Part shown: positions 9,812 to 17,842 of the stretch, one piece after another
Layout: the number at the start of each line of letters is the position of its first letter
How positions within the stretch are numbered: position 1 is the stretch's first letter
From: Bacteroidales bacterium
GTDB taxonomy: Bacteria; Bacteroidota; Bacteroidia; Bacteroidales; Marinifilaceae
Assembly: GCA_015061245.1 (NCBI GenBank)
Contig: SUWY01000025.1
Span: 1-32,658, forward strand
Length of the DNA stretch: 32,658 bases
Direction of reading: 5' to 3'
Position numbers and translations under genes: made by a program
Notes under the pieces: model-generated
Told to the model about the DNA's origin: nothing
Database searches by the model: none
The model's input: only the letters and a program-made list of their open reading frames with translations

Positions 9812-11081
9812 ACTTAGATTCCTCCTCAAAGTCTTTCTTTAAGATAGCCAAAACGTCACGGATAGTCTCAACCTCCAAATCAGTTCTGCTCTCCAACTCC
9901 TCCTCGCTCAAAGCCAACACGCTCTTTGCGTAGTCGCAACCTATCTTATTTAATTCATCTACAATCCACTCGTCAATCTCGCCTGATTTAACATAAGCAT
10001 CAAGACGGATATCCTCCTCCTCGGTAACACTATCTGTGATTCGGTATACATCTATTTGATAACCAATCAACTTACTCGCCAATTGGATATTATATCCGCT
10101 CTTACCGATTGCCAATGAAACCTCCTCCTTCTGAAGATATACATTAACTTGCTTATTCTCCTCATCAATCTCGATTGTATCAATCTTGGCCGGATTCAAT
10201 GCACGTGTAATGTACAACTCAAGATTGGTTGTATAGTTGATTACATCTATATTCTCGTTTCTCAACTCACGAACAATTCCATGAATTCTTGAACCCTTCA
10301 TTCCTACACATGCTCCTACCGGATCAATTCTATCATCGTATGACTCAACCGCAACCTTGGCACGCTCTCCTGGGATACGAACAACCTTCTTCACAGTAAT
10401 CAAACCATCGAAAATCTCAGGAACCTCATTCTCGAAGAGACGCTCAAGGAACAACGGAGATGTTCTTGACAACTCAATATATGGATTTGAATTCTTCATC
10501 TCTACACGAGAAACAACAGCCTTGATTGTATCACCCTTTTTATAGTAGTCGGCAGGAATTTGCTGCTCCTTTTTCAAGATCAACTCGTTACCCTCCTCAT
10601 CAAGAACCAAGGTCTCACGTTTCCAAACCTGATAAACCTCACCTACAATAATCTGACCTACACGATCCTTATACTTTTCATAAATGCTGGCTTTCTCAAG
10701 CTCCATGATTCTTGAAGATAGATTCTGACGCAATGCCAAAACCGAACGACGGCCAAAATCGATTAATTTAACCTCATCGGTAACCTCTTCACCAATCTCA
10801 TAGTCTGCCTCAATCTTTTGGGCATCAGACAAAGAGATTTGAGCATTCTCATCCTCTACCTCTCCATCGGCAACAATCACTCTGTTTCTCCAGATCTCCA
10901 AATCTCCTTTATCGGTATTGATGATAATATCAAAATTCTCATCTGTACCGTAACGCTTTTGAAGCATATTTCTGAAGACATCCTCCAACACGCTCATCAA
11001 TGTCACACGGTCGATGTTCTTAACATCTTTAAATTCTGCAAAAGAGTCTATAAGACTAATGCTCTCGCCCTTCTTTTCCAT
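9810..11081 (-). CDS. nusA: Transcription termination/antitermination factor NusA
   Basis: The 423-residue RNA polymerase-binding factor affects pausing, termination and antitermination. Domain order is an N-terminal RNAP-binding domain (about 1-125), an S1 domain (about 135-200), then two KH domains (VGMKGSRIHGIVRELRNE near 240 and the KSGYNIQLASKL segment near 310), and a short C-terminal helix-hairpin-helix-like tail. It lacks the two long acidic repeats of the E. coli protein. The gene sits 14 nt after rimP and immediately before infB. Confidence 0.97.
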   Translation of the reverse strand: MEKKGESISLIDSFAEFKDVKNIDRVTLMSVLEDVFRNMLQKRYGTDENFDIIINTDKGDLEIWRNRVIVADGEVEDENAQISLSDAQKIEADYEIGEEVTDEVKLIDFGRRSVLALRQNLSSRIMELEKASIYEKYKDRVGQIIVGEVYQVWKRETLVLDEEGNELILKKEQQIPADYYKKGDTIKAVVSRVEMKNSNPYIELSRTSPLFLERLFENEVPEIFDGLITVKKVVRIPGERAKVAVESYDDRIDPVGACVGMKGSRIHGIVRELRNENIDVINYTTNLELYITRALNPAKIDTIEIDEENKQVNVYLQKEEVSLAIGKSGYNIQLASKLIGYQIDVYRITDSVTEEEDIRLDAYVKSGEIDEWIVDELNKIGCDYAKSVLALSEEELESRTDLEVETIRDVLAILKKDFEEESK

Positions 11082-11095
11082 TGCTAGTCAATATT

Positions 11096-11560
11096 TTAAA
11101 ATTTAATAATATCCTTAATTTGTTTTATTTCGTTACGGGCGAGGACTCTCTCTTTAACCATAATCTCCCTCTTTTTTTTACCCTCTACCGCAACTTTCTC
11201 TTCAACCTGAAGTGTTACATTCTCTCCATCAAAATCCTTTAAAACAGCCTTGAACGGAGCTCCCACAACCGGTTTTACATCAACCTCAGAACCGATATTT
11301 TTATAGAACTGACCATCAACCTTAAATGGCACACCTATTCCGGCACTACCGACAGTCAACTCAAAATCCTCTTTCTCTCGGTCTAAAAGAGCCTCTAACT
11401 CTCTACTTACCTGAATACATTTCTCAACATTAACTCCCTTCAACCCATCAATATAAACCTCTATTACACTGCTTGTTGAAACCTTAAGATCGACCAAAAA
11501 AATCTCTTTACCATCGATCAGTTGATTAACTGCACTCAATACCTCCTCTTTTGTTCTCAT
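11096..11560 (-). CDS. rimP: Ribosome maturation factor RimP
   Basis: The 154-residue protein is needed for 30S subunit maturation. It shows the two-domain RimP pattern, with the N-terminal half containing VSRELEALLDRE and the GSAGIGVPFK region (in place of the usual VSSPGLDRPL) and an Sm-like C-terminal half rich in K and V. The protein family and the conserved rimP-nusA-infB order agree. It is the first gene of the operon, downstream of a promoter (11632-11662) and a terminator-like leader hairpin (11581-11610). Confidence 0.93.
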   Translation of the reverse strand: MRTKEEVLSAVNQLIDGKEIFLVDLKVSTSSVIEVYIDGLKGVNVEKCIQVSRELEALLDREKEDFELTVGSAGIGVPFKVDGQFYKNIGSEVDVKPVVGAPFKAVLKDFDGENVTLQVEEKVAVEGKKKREIMVKERVLARNEIKQIKDIIKF

Positions 11561-11580
11561 TTTATCGATTCGAAGTTAGT

Positions 11581-11610
11581 AACAAAAAGAGGAGTCATCT
11601 GACCCCTCTT
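11581..11610 (-). promoter_or_regulatory. Leader attenuator/terminator hairpin before rimP-nusA-infB
   Basis: On the minus-strand RNA, 11610-11587 folds into an almost uninterrupted stem with a tiny loop, followed by UUUGUU. One position is a G-U wobble in the minus-strand RNA but an A-C mismatch on the plus strand, so the structure favours minus-strand transcripts. It lies between the promoter and the rimP ATG, and no gene ends here, so it is a leader attenuator rather than an end-of-gene terminator. NusA-dependent attenuation of the rimP-nusA operon is known in Bacillus subtilis; the same here is inference. Confidence 0.65.
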
Positions 11611-11631
11611 CCATTTTTCTCTATCCGACTG

Positions 11632-11662
11632 CAAAGTTATATATAAATTCAATAATATCAAA
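11632..11662 (-). promoter_or_regulatory. Promoter of rimP-nusA-infB
   Basis: TTTG (11659-11662) and TAACTTTG (11632-11639) on the minus strand are separated by exactly 19 nt, matching the Bacteroidota TTTG-N19-TAnnTTTG consensus. Transcription should start near 11625, just before the attenuator hairpin. Confidence 0.75.
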
Positions 11663-11841
11663 TTTTTAGCCACTTTTTTATCCATAAAATATCCACGCCG
11701 CATTTTAACCCCTAAATTATAAATTGGTCTTTTTTTCCTCACGTATGGTCAATTATTCTCCTAATATTAGTATAGTTTTGTGAAAATTTGTATTTTTGTC
11801 CGATAATACTTTGAAAAGAACCTTTAAAGAGTTAAAACTTT

Positions 11842-12876
11842 ATGGAGTTTAAAGCAAAAGATATTGCCGCCTTGCTTAGAGGAGTAGTTGAGGGAGATGG
11901 CGAGGTAACGGTAAATAACGTTTCCAAAATTGAGGAGGGCAAACCGCATACATTAGCTTTCTTGGCTAATCCCAAGTATGAGCAGTATATATACACAACC
12001 GAGGCGTCAATCGTATTGGTCAATAAAGATTTCCAACCGGCACAACCGGTTAAATGTACTCTTATCAAGGTTGATTCGGCCTACGATGCAATTGCAACTC
12101 TGCTTCAAATGTACGAGAGCATGCGTCAACGTCCTACAGGAATTGAACAACCATCTTTTATAGACCAAAGCGCAACTATTGGAGATAATCCATACGTAGG
12201 AGCATTTGCATATATCGGCAAAAATGTAAAGATAGGAAATAATGTCTCTATCTACCCACAAGCATACATTGGTGATGGAGTCACAATTGGCGATAATTCT
12301 ACAATTTTTTCAGGTGTAAAGATTTACCACGGTTGCCGAGTTGGAGCAAATTGTACAATCCACGCAAGCACCGTAATTGGAGCTGACGGATTTGGATTCG
12401 CCCCAAATTCCGATGGAACATACAAAAAGGTTCCTCAAATCGGTAATGTTGTTATTGAAGACAATGTTGAAATTGGAGCCAATAGTTGTATAGATAGAGC
12501 TACAATGGGCTCAACTAGGATAGAAAAGGGTGTTAAACTTGATAACCTGATTCAAATTGCCCACAATGTGGTTGTAGGTGAGAACACTGTTATTGCTGCG
12601 CAAAGCGGAATTGCCGGTTCATCAAAGATTGGCAAACGTTGCGTATTCGGAGGTCAAACAGGAATGGTTGGTCACTTAACTGTTGGCGACAATGTCCAAG
12701 TTGCAGCACAGAGCGGAATTGCCTCTAACATCAAGAACGATGTCATTCTACGCGGTTCTCCGGCCTTCGAGTTTGCAAAATACCAAAAATGCATTGCTAT
12801 ATTCCGCAAACTACCGGATATGTATAGCTCTATAAATCAACTCGAGAAAGATATAAAAAATTTGAAAAAAGATTAG
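11842..12876 (+). CDS. lpxD: UDP-3-O-(3-hydroxyacyl)glucosamine N-acyltransferase
   Basis: The 344-residue enzyme adds the second hydroxyacyl chain in lipid A synthesis. An N-terminal uridine-binding domain (about 1-100) is followed by a left-handed beta-helix of hexapeptide repeats (about 105-290, e.g. [20 protein letters not shown]) and a C-terminal helix. The catalytic His lies in the QIAHNVVVG segment, where LpxD has it. It is the first gene of lpxD-lpxC/fabZ-lpxA; the next ATG is 2 nt after its stop. Promoter elements upstream are ambiguous: TATTTTTG at 11791-11798 matches the -7 consensus but lacks a spaced TTTG. Confidence 0.96.
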   Translation: MEFKAKDIAALLRGVVEGDGEVTVNNVSKIEEGKPHTLAFLANPKYEQYIYTTEASIVLVNKDFQPAQPVKCTLIKVDSAYDAIATLLQMYESMRQRPTGIEQPSFIDQSATIGDNPYVGAFAYIGKNVKIGNNVSIYPQAYIGDGVTIGDNSTIFSGVKIYHGCRVGANCTIHASTVIGADGFGFAPNSDGTYKKVPQIGNVVIEDNVEIGANSCIDRATMGSTRIEKGVKLDNLIQIAHNVVVGENTVIAAQSGIAGSSKIGKRCVFGGQTGMVGHLTVGDNVQVAAQSGIASNIKNDVILRGSPAFEFAKYQKCIAIFRKLPDMYSSINQLEKDIKNLKKD

Positions 12877-12878
12877 AT

Positions 12879-14273
12879 ATGTCAGTAAAGCAAGTAACAC
12901 TTAGTGGAGAATTCCAACTAAAGGGTCGTGGACTTCACACTGGACAAGAGGTGTGTGTAACATTCAAACCGGCAGCCGAGGATACCGGATACCAAATTGT
13001 GAGAACCGATATTGAGGGTTGCCCAGTAATCCCTGCAACTGCAGCATACGCTAAAGATGCCGATCGTTCAAGTTGCTTGGAGAAAGATGGCGTTCGCATC
13101 TTTACAATGGAACACGCTCTTGCAGCTCTGTATGGTTGCGGTATTGACAACTGTACAATGGAGTTAACCGGTGATGAATTCCCAATCTTAGACGGCAGTG
13201 CAAAATACTACGTTGAGCAGATTGCAAAAGTTGGAACAGTTGAGCAGGAGAAGGAGCGTAACTACTTTATTGTACGCGAGAAGATCGAGTATACAAATCC
13301 GGAAACAGGAACTAAAATCACAATTCTTCCGGATTCAGATTTCAATGTAAACACTCTTATCTCATATGATTCACCATATTTGGCAATGCAATATGCAACA
13401 TATCAGGCATCAGACAACAACTTTGCTGCCGAGGTTGCACCATGCAGAACATTCGTTTTCCTTAGAGAGGTTGAGCCTTTGTTGGCTGCTGGTCTAATCA
13501 AAGGAGGAGATTTGAGCAATGCCATTGTAATTGTAGACAAAGAGATTTCAGACGAGGATATTGCACGTCTTTGTGAGAAGTTCGGCTACGAGAACCTTGA
13601 AGTGCAGCAGGGAGTTCTTAACACAATCAAGTTGCAGTTCGACAACGAGCCCGCTCGTCACAAAATGTTGGATTTGATTGGAGATTTGGCTCTATGCGGT
13701 CGTTTCTTTAAAGGTCGTGTTATTGCAGAGCGTTCAGGCCATAAGGCTAACACCGCAATGGCAAAGAAACTTATGACAAAGATTGCCGCAACCGAAAAGG
13801 ATGATGCAGTTCCATTTATCGATTGGAATGCAACTCCATTAATGGATATCAACAAAATTAAATCACTACTACCTCACCGTCCTCCATTCTTGTTGGTTGA
13901 CAGAATTTTCCACGTATCCGAGAACTGCGTGATAGGTTCTAAGAGTGTAACCATGAATGAGCCATTCTTCGTGGGTCACTTCCCAAATCAACCGGTAATG
14001 CCTGGTGTGCTTATTGTTGAGGCAATGGCACAATGCGGAGGAATCATGGTATTGAGCGGAGTTGAAGATCCTGAAAACTACTCTACATTCTTTATGAAGA
14101 TAGACAATGTAAAATTCAGAAGAATGGTTGTTCCCGGAGACACAATTGTATTTAAACTTATAACCACAGCACCAACCCGTCGAGGCGTTGTTTCAATGAA
14201 GGGATTTGCTTTCGTAGGAAAGAACCTTGTTGCTGAGGGAGAGTTCATGGCACAAGTTGCTAAAACAAAATAA
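12879..14273 (+). CDS. lpxC/fabZ: Bifunctional LpxC deacetylase / FabZ dehydratase
   Basis: The 464-residue fusion combines UDP-3-O-acyl-N-acetylglucosamine deacetylase (residues about 1-305) with (3R)-hydroxyacyl-ACP dehydratase (about 320-464). LpxC zinc and catalytic residues are present: H79 in MEHA, H261 and D265 in HKMLD, and H288 in SGHKA. FabZ has LLPHRPPFLLVDR, with catalytic H367 (GHFPNQPVMPG) and E381. This fusion is a known hallmark of Bacteroidota and links lipid A commitment to hydroxyacyl-ACP supply. It lies between lpxD (2-nt gap) and lpxA (14-nt gap). Confidence 0.97.
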   Translation: MSVKQVTLSGEFQLKGRGLHTGQEVCVTFKPAAEDTGYQIVRTDIEGCPVIPATAAYAKDADRSSCLEKDGVRIFTMEHALAALYGCGIDNCTMELTGDEFPILDGSAKYYVEQIAKVGTVEQEKERNYFIVREKIEYTNPETGTKITILPDSDFNVNTLISYDSPYLAMQYATYQASDNNFAAEVAPCRTFVFLREVEPLLAAGLIKGGDLSNAIVIVDKEISDEDIARLCEKFGYENLEVQQGVLNTIKLQFDNEPARHKMLDLIGDLALCGRFFKGRVIAERSGHKANTAMAKKLMTKIAATEKDDAVPFIDWNATPLMDINKIKSLLPHRPPFLLVDRIFHVSENCVIGSKSVTMNEPFFVGHFPNQPVMPGVLIVEAMAQCGGIMVLSGVEDPENYSTFFMKIDNVKFRRMVVPGDTIVFKLITTAPTRRGVVSMKGFAFVGKNLVAEGEFMAQVAKTK

Positions 14274-14287
14274 AAAATAATATACAG

Positions 14288-15067
14288 ATGAAACACCCAT
14301 TGGCATTTATTCACCCAGAGGCACAAATTGCCGAGAATGTGACAATTGATCCATTTGCAACCATCGAGAAGGATGTTGTGATTGGCGAGGGCACACACAT
14401 CTATTCTCACGCAGTTATTATGGACGGCGCAAGAATAGGAAAGAATTGCCGAATTTTCCCAGGCGCAGTAATTGCAGGAATTCCGCAAGATCTTAAATTC
14501 CATGGCGAGAAGAGTGTTGCTATCATTGGAGACAACACGACTATTCGCGAGTGTGCAACAATAAACCGTGGAACCGAATCAAAGGGCGAGACCAGAGTTG
14601 GAAGCAACACCTTGATTATGGCATACACCCACGTTGCTCATGATAGTTTTGTTGGAGACAACTGCATCATTGCAAATGCAACTCAAATTGCCGGCGAGGT
14701 TGAGATTGAGGATTACGCAGTAATTGGCGGCGCAAGTGCAGTTCACCAGTTCACACGCATCGGACGCCACACAATGATTCAAGGCGGTTCTTTGGTAGGA
14801 AAAGATGTTCCTCCATACGTAACTGCAGGTCGTCTTCCCGTATCATATGCAGGTTTGAACTCTATCGGACTACGCAGACGAGGATTCACAAATGAGACCA
14901 TCAACGCAATTCAAGATATTTACAGAGTTATCTACCAATCAGGATTGAATGTTTCTGATGCAATTGCAAAGGTTGAGGCAGAGATTCCACAAAGCGCAGA
15001 GCGTGACGAGATCATCGAGTTCGTAAAGAAGAGCAGCCGCGGAATTATCAAAGGATATAACGGGTAA
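14288..15067 (+). CDS. lpxA: UDP-N-acetylglucosamine acyltransferase
   Basis: The 259-residue trimeric enzyme carries out the first step of lipid A synthesis. Hexapeptide repeats form a left-handed beta-helix (residues about 5-190), and the catalytic His is in the MAYTHVAHDSFVG segment. The C-terminal helical domain covers about 195-259. The length is normal for the family. It is last in the lpx cluster; a heptad array and a long perfect hairpin follow the stop codon. Confidence 0.97.
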   Translation: MKHPLAFIHPEAQIAENVTIDPFATIEKDVVIGEGTHIYSHAVIMDGARIGKNCRIFPGAVIAGIPQDLKFHGEKSVAIIGDNTTIRECATINRGTESKGETRVGSNTLIMAYTHVAHDSFVGDNCIIANATQIAGEVEIEDYAVIGGASAVHQFTRIGRHTMIQGGSLVGKDVPPYVTAGRLPVSYAGLNSIGLRRRGFTNETINAIQDIYRVIYQSGLNVSDAIAKVEAEIPQSAERDEIIEFVKKSSRGIIKGYNG

Positions 15068-15069
15068 CT

Positions 15070-15103
15070 AATTAGGAATTAGGGATTAGGAATTAGGAAT
15101 TAG
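15070..15103 (+). repeat. Heptad tandem array directly after lpxA
   Basis: About five imperfect copies of a 7-nt unit (ATTAGGA) start 2-3 nt after the lpxA stop codon and run into the terminator stem. The same unit occurs in the same position after the TenI/ThiD gene (18209-18236). Confidence 0.8.
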
Positions 15104-15138
15104 AAAGGTTGAATTTGCAATGCAAATTCAACCTTTCT
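15102..15138. terminator. Perfect 18-bp hairpin between convergent lpxA and gph
   Basis: Positions 15102-15119 are the exact reverse complement of 15121-15138, with one spacer base. It ends right at the gph stop codon. Its place between convergent genes suggests a bidirectional terminator, although the T-tract is only short (CTTTCTTC). Confidence 0.7.
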
Positions 15139-15792
15139 TCATCTATCCCCATATTCTTTGAAAATCTCAAGCAATTCTTGAAAATCATCAATTACACGTC
15201 CGATTTGTGACAAGCGCTCCTTATCATTGTGGCCTCCGGAGTAGAGGATGGGAGTAAAACCTAATGCCTCTGCAACCTCGGCATCGTGAAGTGTATCACC
15301 TACCATTATGGTTTGAGCAGGATCAATCTGCAACTCCCCTACCATTTCAAGACCTCGCCCAACTTTGCCTGAGGCATAAATATCGTTACCTCCATAAATG
15401 GCCTTAAAATATTGAGCAATATTAAAGGTATTAATACCACGAAGCAACTCCTCCTGGCGCAAAGCAGAGAGGATATAACAATTTATACCTTGATTATTCA
15501 GAGCGTCAAGAGTCTCAACAACTCCATTATTTAGAGTTGCACCCCCCTCATACCTTGCATAGGTCTCTACAAAATCGACAGACATCTCATGAAATGTCTC
15601 TTTGGTAAAATCGAAACCTACCTTCTTATAAAAATCGATAACCGGAAATCCAAAAACCTTTTGATACTCGGCAACATTCAAAGGGGCCACTCCTCGCCTG
15701 CCAAGCATATCGTTAAGAACATCAACACCTGCCTGTAAATCATTTAACAGAGTTCCATTCCAATCCCATACAACGTTTTTAAACTTCTCCAT
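15139..15792 (-). CDS. HAD-family hydrolase, phosphoglycolate phosphatase-like
   Basis: A 217-residue haloacid-dehalogenase phosphatase with a helical cap. Motif I is WDWNGTL, with nucleophile D10 and Asn (N12) at the position that is Asp in most HAD phosphatases; motif II is the Ser in ILSAL; motif III is the Lys in SGKVGRGLEM; and motif IV is GDTLHDAEVA. The DWNGTL variant is found in a recognised subgroup of Gph-like proteins, so it need not be inactive. The substrate is unknown. A -7-like TAACTTTG at 15845-15852 could drive it through the hairpin that follows. Confidence 0.85.
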   Translation of the reverse strand: MEKFKNVVWDWNGTLLNDLQAGVDVLNDMLGRRGVAPLNVAEYQKVFGFPVIDFYKKVGFDFTKETFHEMSVDFVETYARYEGGATLNNGVVETLDALNNQGINCYILSALRQEELLRGINTFNIAQYFKAIYGGNDIYASGKVGRGLEMVGELQIDPAQTIMVGDTLHDAEVAEALGFTPILYSGGHNDKERLSQIGRVIDDFQELLEIFKEYGDR

Positions 15793-15813
15793 ATCCCTAT
15801 AAAATAGACCAAT

Positions 15814-15844
15814 AAAAAACAGAAGCGACTTTAGATCGCTTCTG
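15814..15844 (-). terminator. Terminator of greA-HIT unit
   Basis: A 9-bp perfect stem (15820-15828 with 15836-15844, 7-nt loop) is followed on the minus strand by TTTTTTATT. It lies just past the HIT gene stop and upstream of gph. Confidence 0.8.
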
Positions 15845-15852
15845 CAAAGTTA
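15845..15852 (-). promoter_or_regulatory. Possible -7 element (TAACTTTG) upstream of gph
   Basis: TAACTTTG on the minus strand matches TAnnTTTG and directly abuts the greA-HIT terminator stem, so a transcript from it would begin inside that hairpin. The nearest TTTG lies 25 nt upstream, beyond the normal spacing. Confidence 0.3.
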
Positions 15853-15869
15853 TAATAAATCGACCTATA

Positions 15870-16268
15870 TTACATCGCAAAATATGCTGAAATCTTTTCA
15901 GCACATGCCTTCATCTCTTCTGCCGGGAATGACTTCTTCTCCATTGCAAAGTTCAAATCACCTCCCTCGTCCAATGGAATCAAATGTATATGAGCATGAT
16001 GAACATCCAAGCCAATTACGGCAACTCCAACCTTTTTACAAGGTATAGCCTGCTTGATTGCTTTTGCTACCTTCTTAGAGAAGATCATCATTGCACCCAA
16101 CTCCTCATCCTCAATATCGAATATATAATCCTCCTCCTTCTTTGGCACAACCAATGTGTGACCAAACTTCAACGGACTTATATCAAGGAATGCATAAAAA
16201 CGGTCATCCTCGGCCACCTTATATGATGGGATCTCACCGTTAATTATCTTTGTGAAAATTGAAGCCAT
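15870..16268 (-). CDS. HIT family nucleotide-binding hydrolase
   Basis: A 132-residue histidine-triad protein with the catalytic triad HAHIH (H91, H93, H95) near the C-terminus and the N-terminal IFxKIINGEIP signature of Hint/Fhit-like bacterial proteins. Such enzymes hydrolyse nucleoside phosphoramidates or related AMP conjugates; the in vivo substrate is generally unknown. The gene begins 11 nt after greA and is presumably co-transcribed from the greA promoter, ending at the terminator 15814-15844. Confidence 0.93.
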   Translation of the reverse strand: MASIFTKIINGEIPSYKVAEDDRFYAFLDISPLKFGHTLVVPKKEEDYIFDIEDEELGAMMIFSKKVAKAIKQAIPCKKVGVAVIGLDVHHAHIHLIPLDEGGDLNFAMEKKSFPAEEMKACAEKISAYFAM

Positions 16269-16279
16269 ACTAATAAAGT

Positions 16280-16747
16280 TTATAGTGAAATATCAAGAAT
16301 TTCAAACTCCAACATTCCTGCAGGAACCTTAACAGAAACAACATCGCCCACCTTTTTACCAACCAAAGCCTGCGCAATAGGGGTATTGATAGACAACTTT
16401 CCAGCCTTGAAATTAGCCTCAGTATCTGAAACCAAAGTATATGCAACCTGCTGATTTGTCTTGGTATTTCTGATTGTCACCTTTGTCATCATCTGTACCT
16501 TTGAGGTATCAATCTGTGACTCATCGATAATCTTACTATCCATTATCAACTGTTGCAACTGCGCAATCTTAGCCTCAAGCAAACCCTGCGCATCCTTTGC
16601 TGCATCGTACTCGGCATTCTCGGAAATATCTCCCTTCTCGATAGCCTCACCGATAGCCTTTGAAATCTTGGGACGCTCCACACTCTGCAAGTACTCCAAC
16701 TCCTCTTGCAGTTTCTTCATTCCCTCTTTTGTAACGTAATTAGGCAT
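16280..16747 (-). CDS. greA: Transcription elongation factor GreA
   Basis: A 155-residue factor that rescues backtracked RNA polymerase by stimulating transcript cleavage. An N-terminal coiled coil (about 1-75; VTKEGMKKLQEELEYLQ, then GDISENAEYDAAKDAQ with the acidic tip residues) is followed by a C-terminal FKBP-like domain. The length matches the family. It is first in a two-gene unit with the HIT protein and has a consensus promoter with a structured leader upstream. Confidence 0.96.
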   Translation of the reverse strand: MPNYVTKEGMKKLQEELEYLQSVERPKISKAIGEAIEKGDISENAEYDAAKDAQGLLEAKIAQLQQLIMDSKIIDESQIDTSKVQMMTKVTIRNTKTNQQVAYTLVSDTEANFKAGKLSINTPIAQALVGKKVGDVVSVKVPAGMLEFEILDISL

Positions 16748-16788
16748 AATCTATATCATTTTTAAAAAGCATAAAACAATGACACCCC

Positions 16789-16825
16789 TTATGGAATAGC
16801 CATAACGAGTGCCCTTAACAAGGGC
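16789..16825 (-). promoter_or_regulatory. Structured greA leader (two small hairpins)
   Basis: Two inverted repeats, GCCCTT-AAC-AAGGGC (16811-16825) and TTATGG-AATAG-CCATAA (16789-16805), sit directly after the -7 element of the greA promoter. No T-tract follows, so they are more likely stabilising or regulatory leader structures than terminators. Confidence 0.4.
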
Positions 16826-16855
16826 AAAGATAGAGACTTTTATTTAGAAAGCAAA
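16825..16855 (-). promoter_or_regulatory. Promoter of greA-HIT
   Basis: TTTG (16852-16855) and TATCTTTG (16825-16832) on the minus strand are 19 nt apart, a full match to the Bacteroidota promoter consensus. Confidence 0.75.
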
Positions 16856-16866
16856 ATATTAACAAC

Positions 16867-17640
16867 TTATTTTTCCCTCTCAACACTTTTAAGAAGAGGC
16901 AAATACTCCTCCTTAATATTGTTTATCGATGCAAAAAGACTCTCACGCACCTCAGGAGCCATCTGCTCAATCTGCTTCAACAAAAGCTCAACCTTGTTAC
17001 GATTGGTACTCTGCTCATACTTGCACCGCTTTATCTGTTCTGGGAACGAGCGCATCTTTGCAAACTCAACAATATCCTGCTCCGGTACATAGATTAACGG
17101 ACGAATAATCTGTAACCCTCCATCGAAAACATCCAATTTAGCCGGCATACTTGCAATAGTACCATTAAAGAACATTCCCATAAGCAGCGAGGTTACAACA
17201 TCATCCCTATGGTGTCCGAAAGCCAACTTATTACAATTTATACTCTTTGCAATTTGAAAAAGTTTCTTTCGCCTGTTCCATGCACAAACGAAACACATAG
17301 GCTTCTTTGAATTTGGCTCAACCTGTGCTGTAATTGTATCAAGAAACAACTCTACTCCAAGCGAATCACATAACCCTTGCAAATAGGTGGTATCGGTCTC
17401 ATATTCTGCTACAGTTGATCTGATATGAGCAGCATAAACCTTATACGGAACCTTGGAACTGCGTGCCCGCTCTGCCAAAGTAATCAAAAGAGCCAATGAG
17501 TCCTTGCCTCCCGAAACACCAACCAACACTCTATCACCCTCTTGAATCAAATCAAAATCGTGAATAGCCTTACCTATCTTACCGTAGAAATCTCTACAGA
17601 ACAACTGATTATGCTTATCTTTCTTTCTCTCTACCACCAT
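16867..17640 (-). CDS. ttcA: TtcA-type tRNA 2-thiocytidine synthetase (PP-loop ATPase)
   Basis: The 257-residue protein has the PP-loop SGGKDS (residues 43-48) that adenylates the target base, and a CxxC pair (C116, C119 in CFVCAWNRRKK) followed by LAFGHHRDDV, typical of TtcA/Ncs6-like tRNA thiolases. TtcA makes s2C at position 32 of some tRNAs using an iron-sulfur cluster. It is shorter than the E. coli protein (about 310), lacking the C-terminal extension. It lies divergently upstream of two tRNA genes, both of which have C32, but nothing shows that they are its substrates. Confidence 0.85.
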   Translation of the reverse strand: MVVERKKDKHNQLFCRDFYGKIGKAIHDFDLIQEGDRVLVGVSGGKDSLALLITLAERARSSKVPYKVYAAHIRSTVAEYETDTTYLQGLCDSLGVELFLDTITAQVEPNSKKPMCFVCAWNRRKKLFQIAKSINCNKLAFGHHRDDVVTSLLMGMFFNGTIASMPAKLDVFDGGLQIIRPLIYVPEQDIVEFAKMRSFPEQIKRCKYEQSTNRNKVELLLKQIEQMAPEVRESLFASINNIKEEYLPLLKSVEREK

Positions 17641-17688
17641 GAGTCAACAAATTATCAGAAACAAAATTACAAAAAAAACGTATCAAAT

Positions 17689-17719
17689 TTTGCAGATAAG
17701 AAAAAAGGCATTATCTTTG
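17689..17719 (+). promoter_or_regulatory. Promoter of tRNA-Tyr/tRNA-Gly
   Basis: TTTG (17689-17692) and TATCTTTG (17712-17719) are 19 nt apart. The predicted start is about 30 nt before tRNA-Tyr. Confidence 0.75.
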
Positions 17720-17757
17720 CACCGCAAAACACAAAAGATTGTTCTTTAAATTTGCAA

Positions 17758-17839
17758 GGGCAGATACCAGAGTGGACAAATGGGGCTGACTGTAACTCAG
17801 CTGGCTACGCCTTCGGTGGTTCGAATCCATCTCTGCCCA
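17758..17839 (+). tRNA. tRNA-Tyr (GTA)
   Basis: An 82-nt class II tRNA. The acceptor stem is GGGCAGA/TCTGCCC with discriminator A; the anticodon stem is GCTGA/TCAGC with loop CTGTAAC, giving anticodon GTA; a long variable arm follows; and the T arm contains GGTTCGAATCC. CCA is not encoded. Confidence 0.96.
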
Positions 17840-17842
17840 CAA

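Noticed and set aside
7194-9817. Several plus-strand frames of 60-170 residues opposite infB
   Set aside because: They are shadows of the strongly biased infB coding sequence, without family features.
11557-11742. A 61-residue minus-strand frame upstream of rimP
   Set aside because: It spans the rimP promoter and attenuator and has no recognisable similarity.
15139-15792. Inactive HAD pseudoenzyme because of Asn12
   Set aside because: The DWNGTL variant occurs in a known subgroup and the other motifs (Ser, Lys, GDTxHD) are intact, so loss of activity cannot be concluded.
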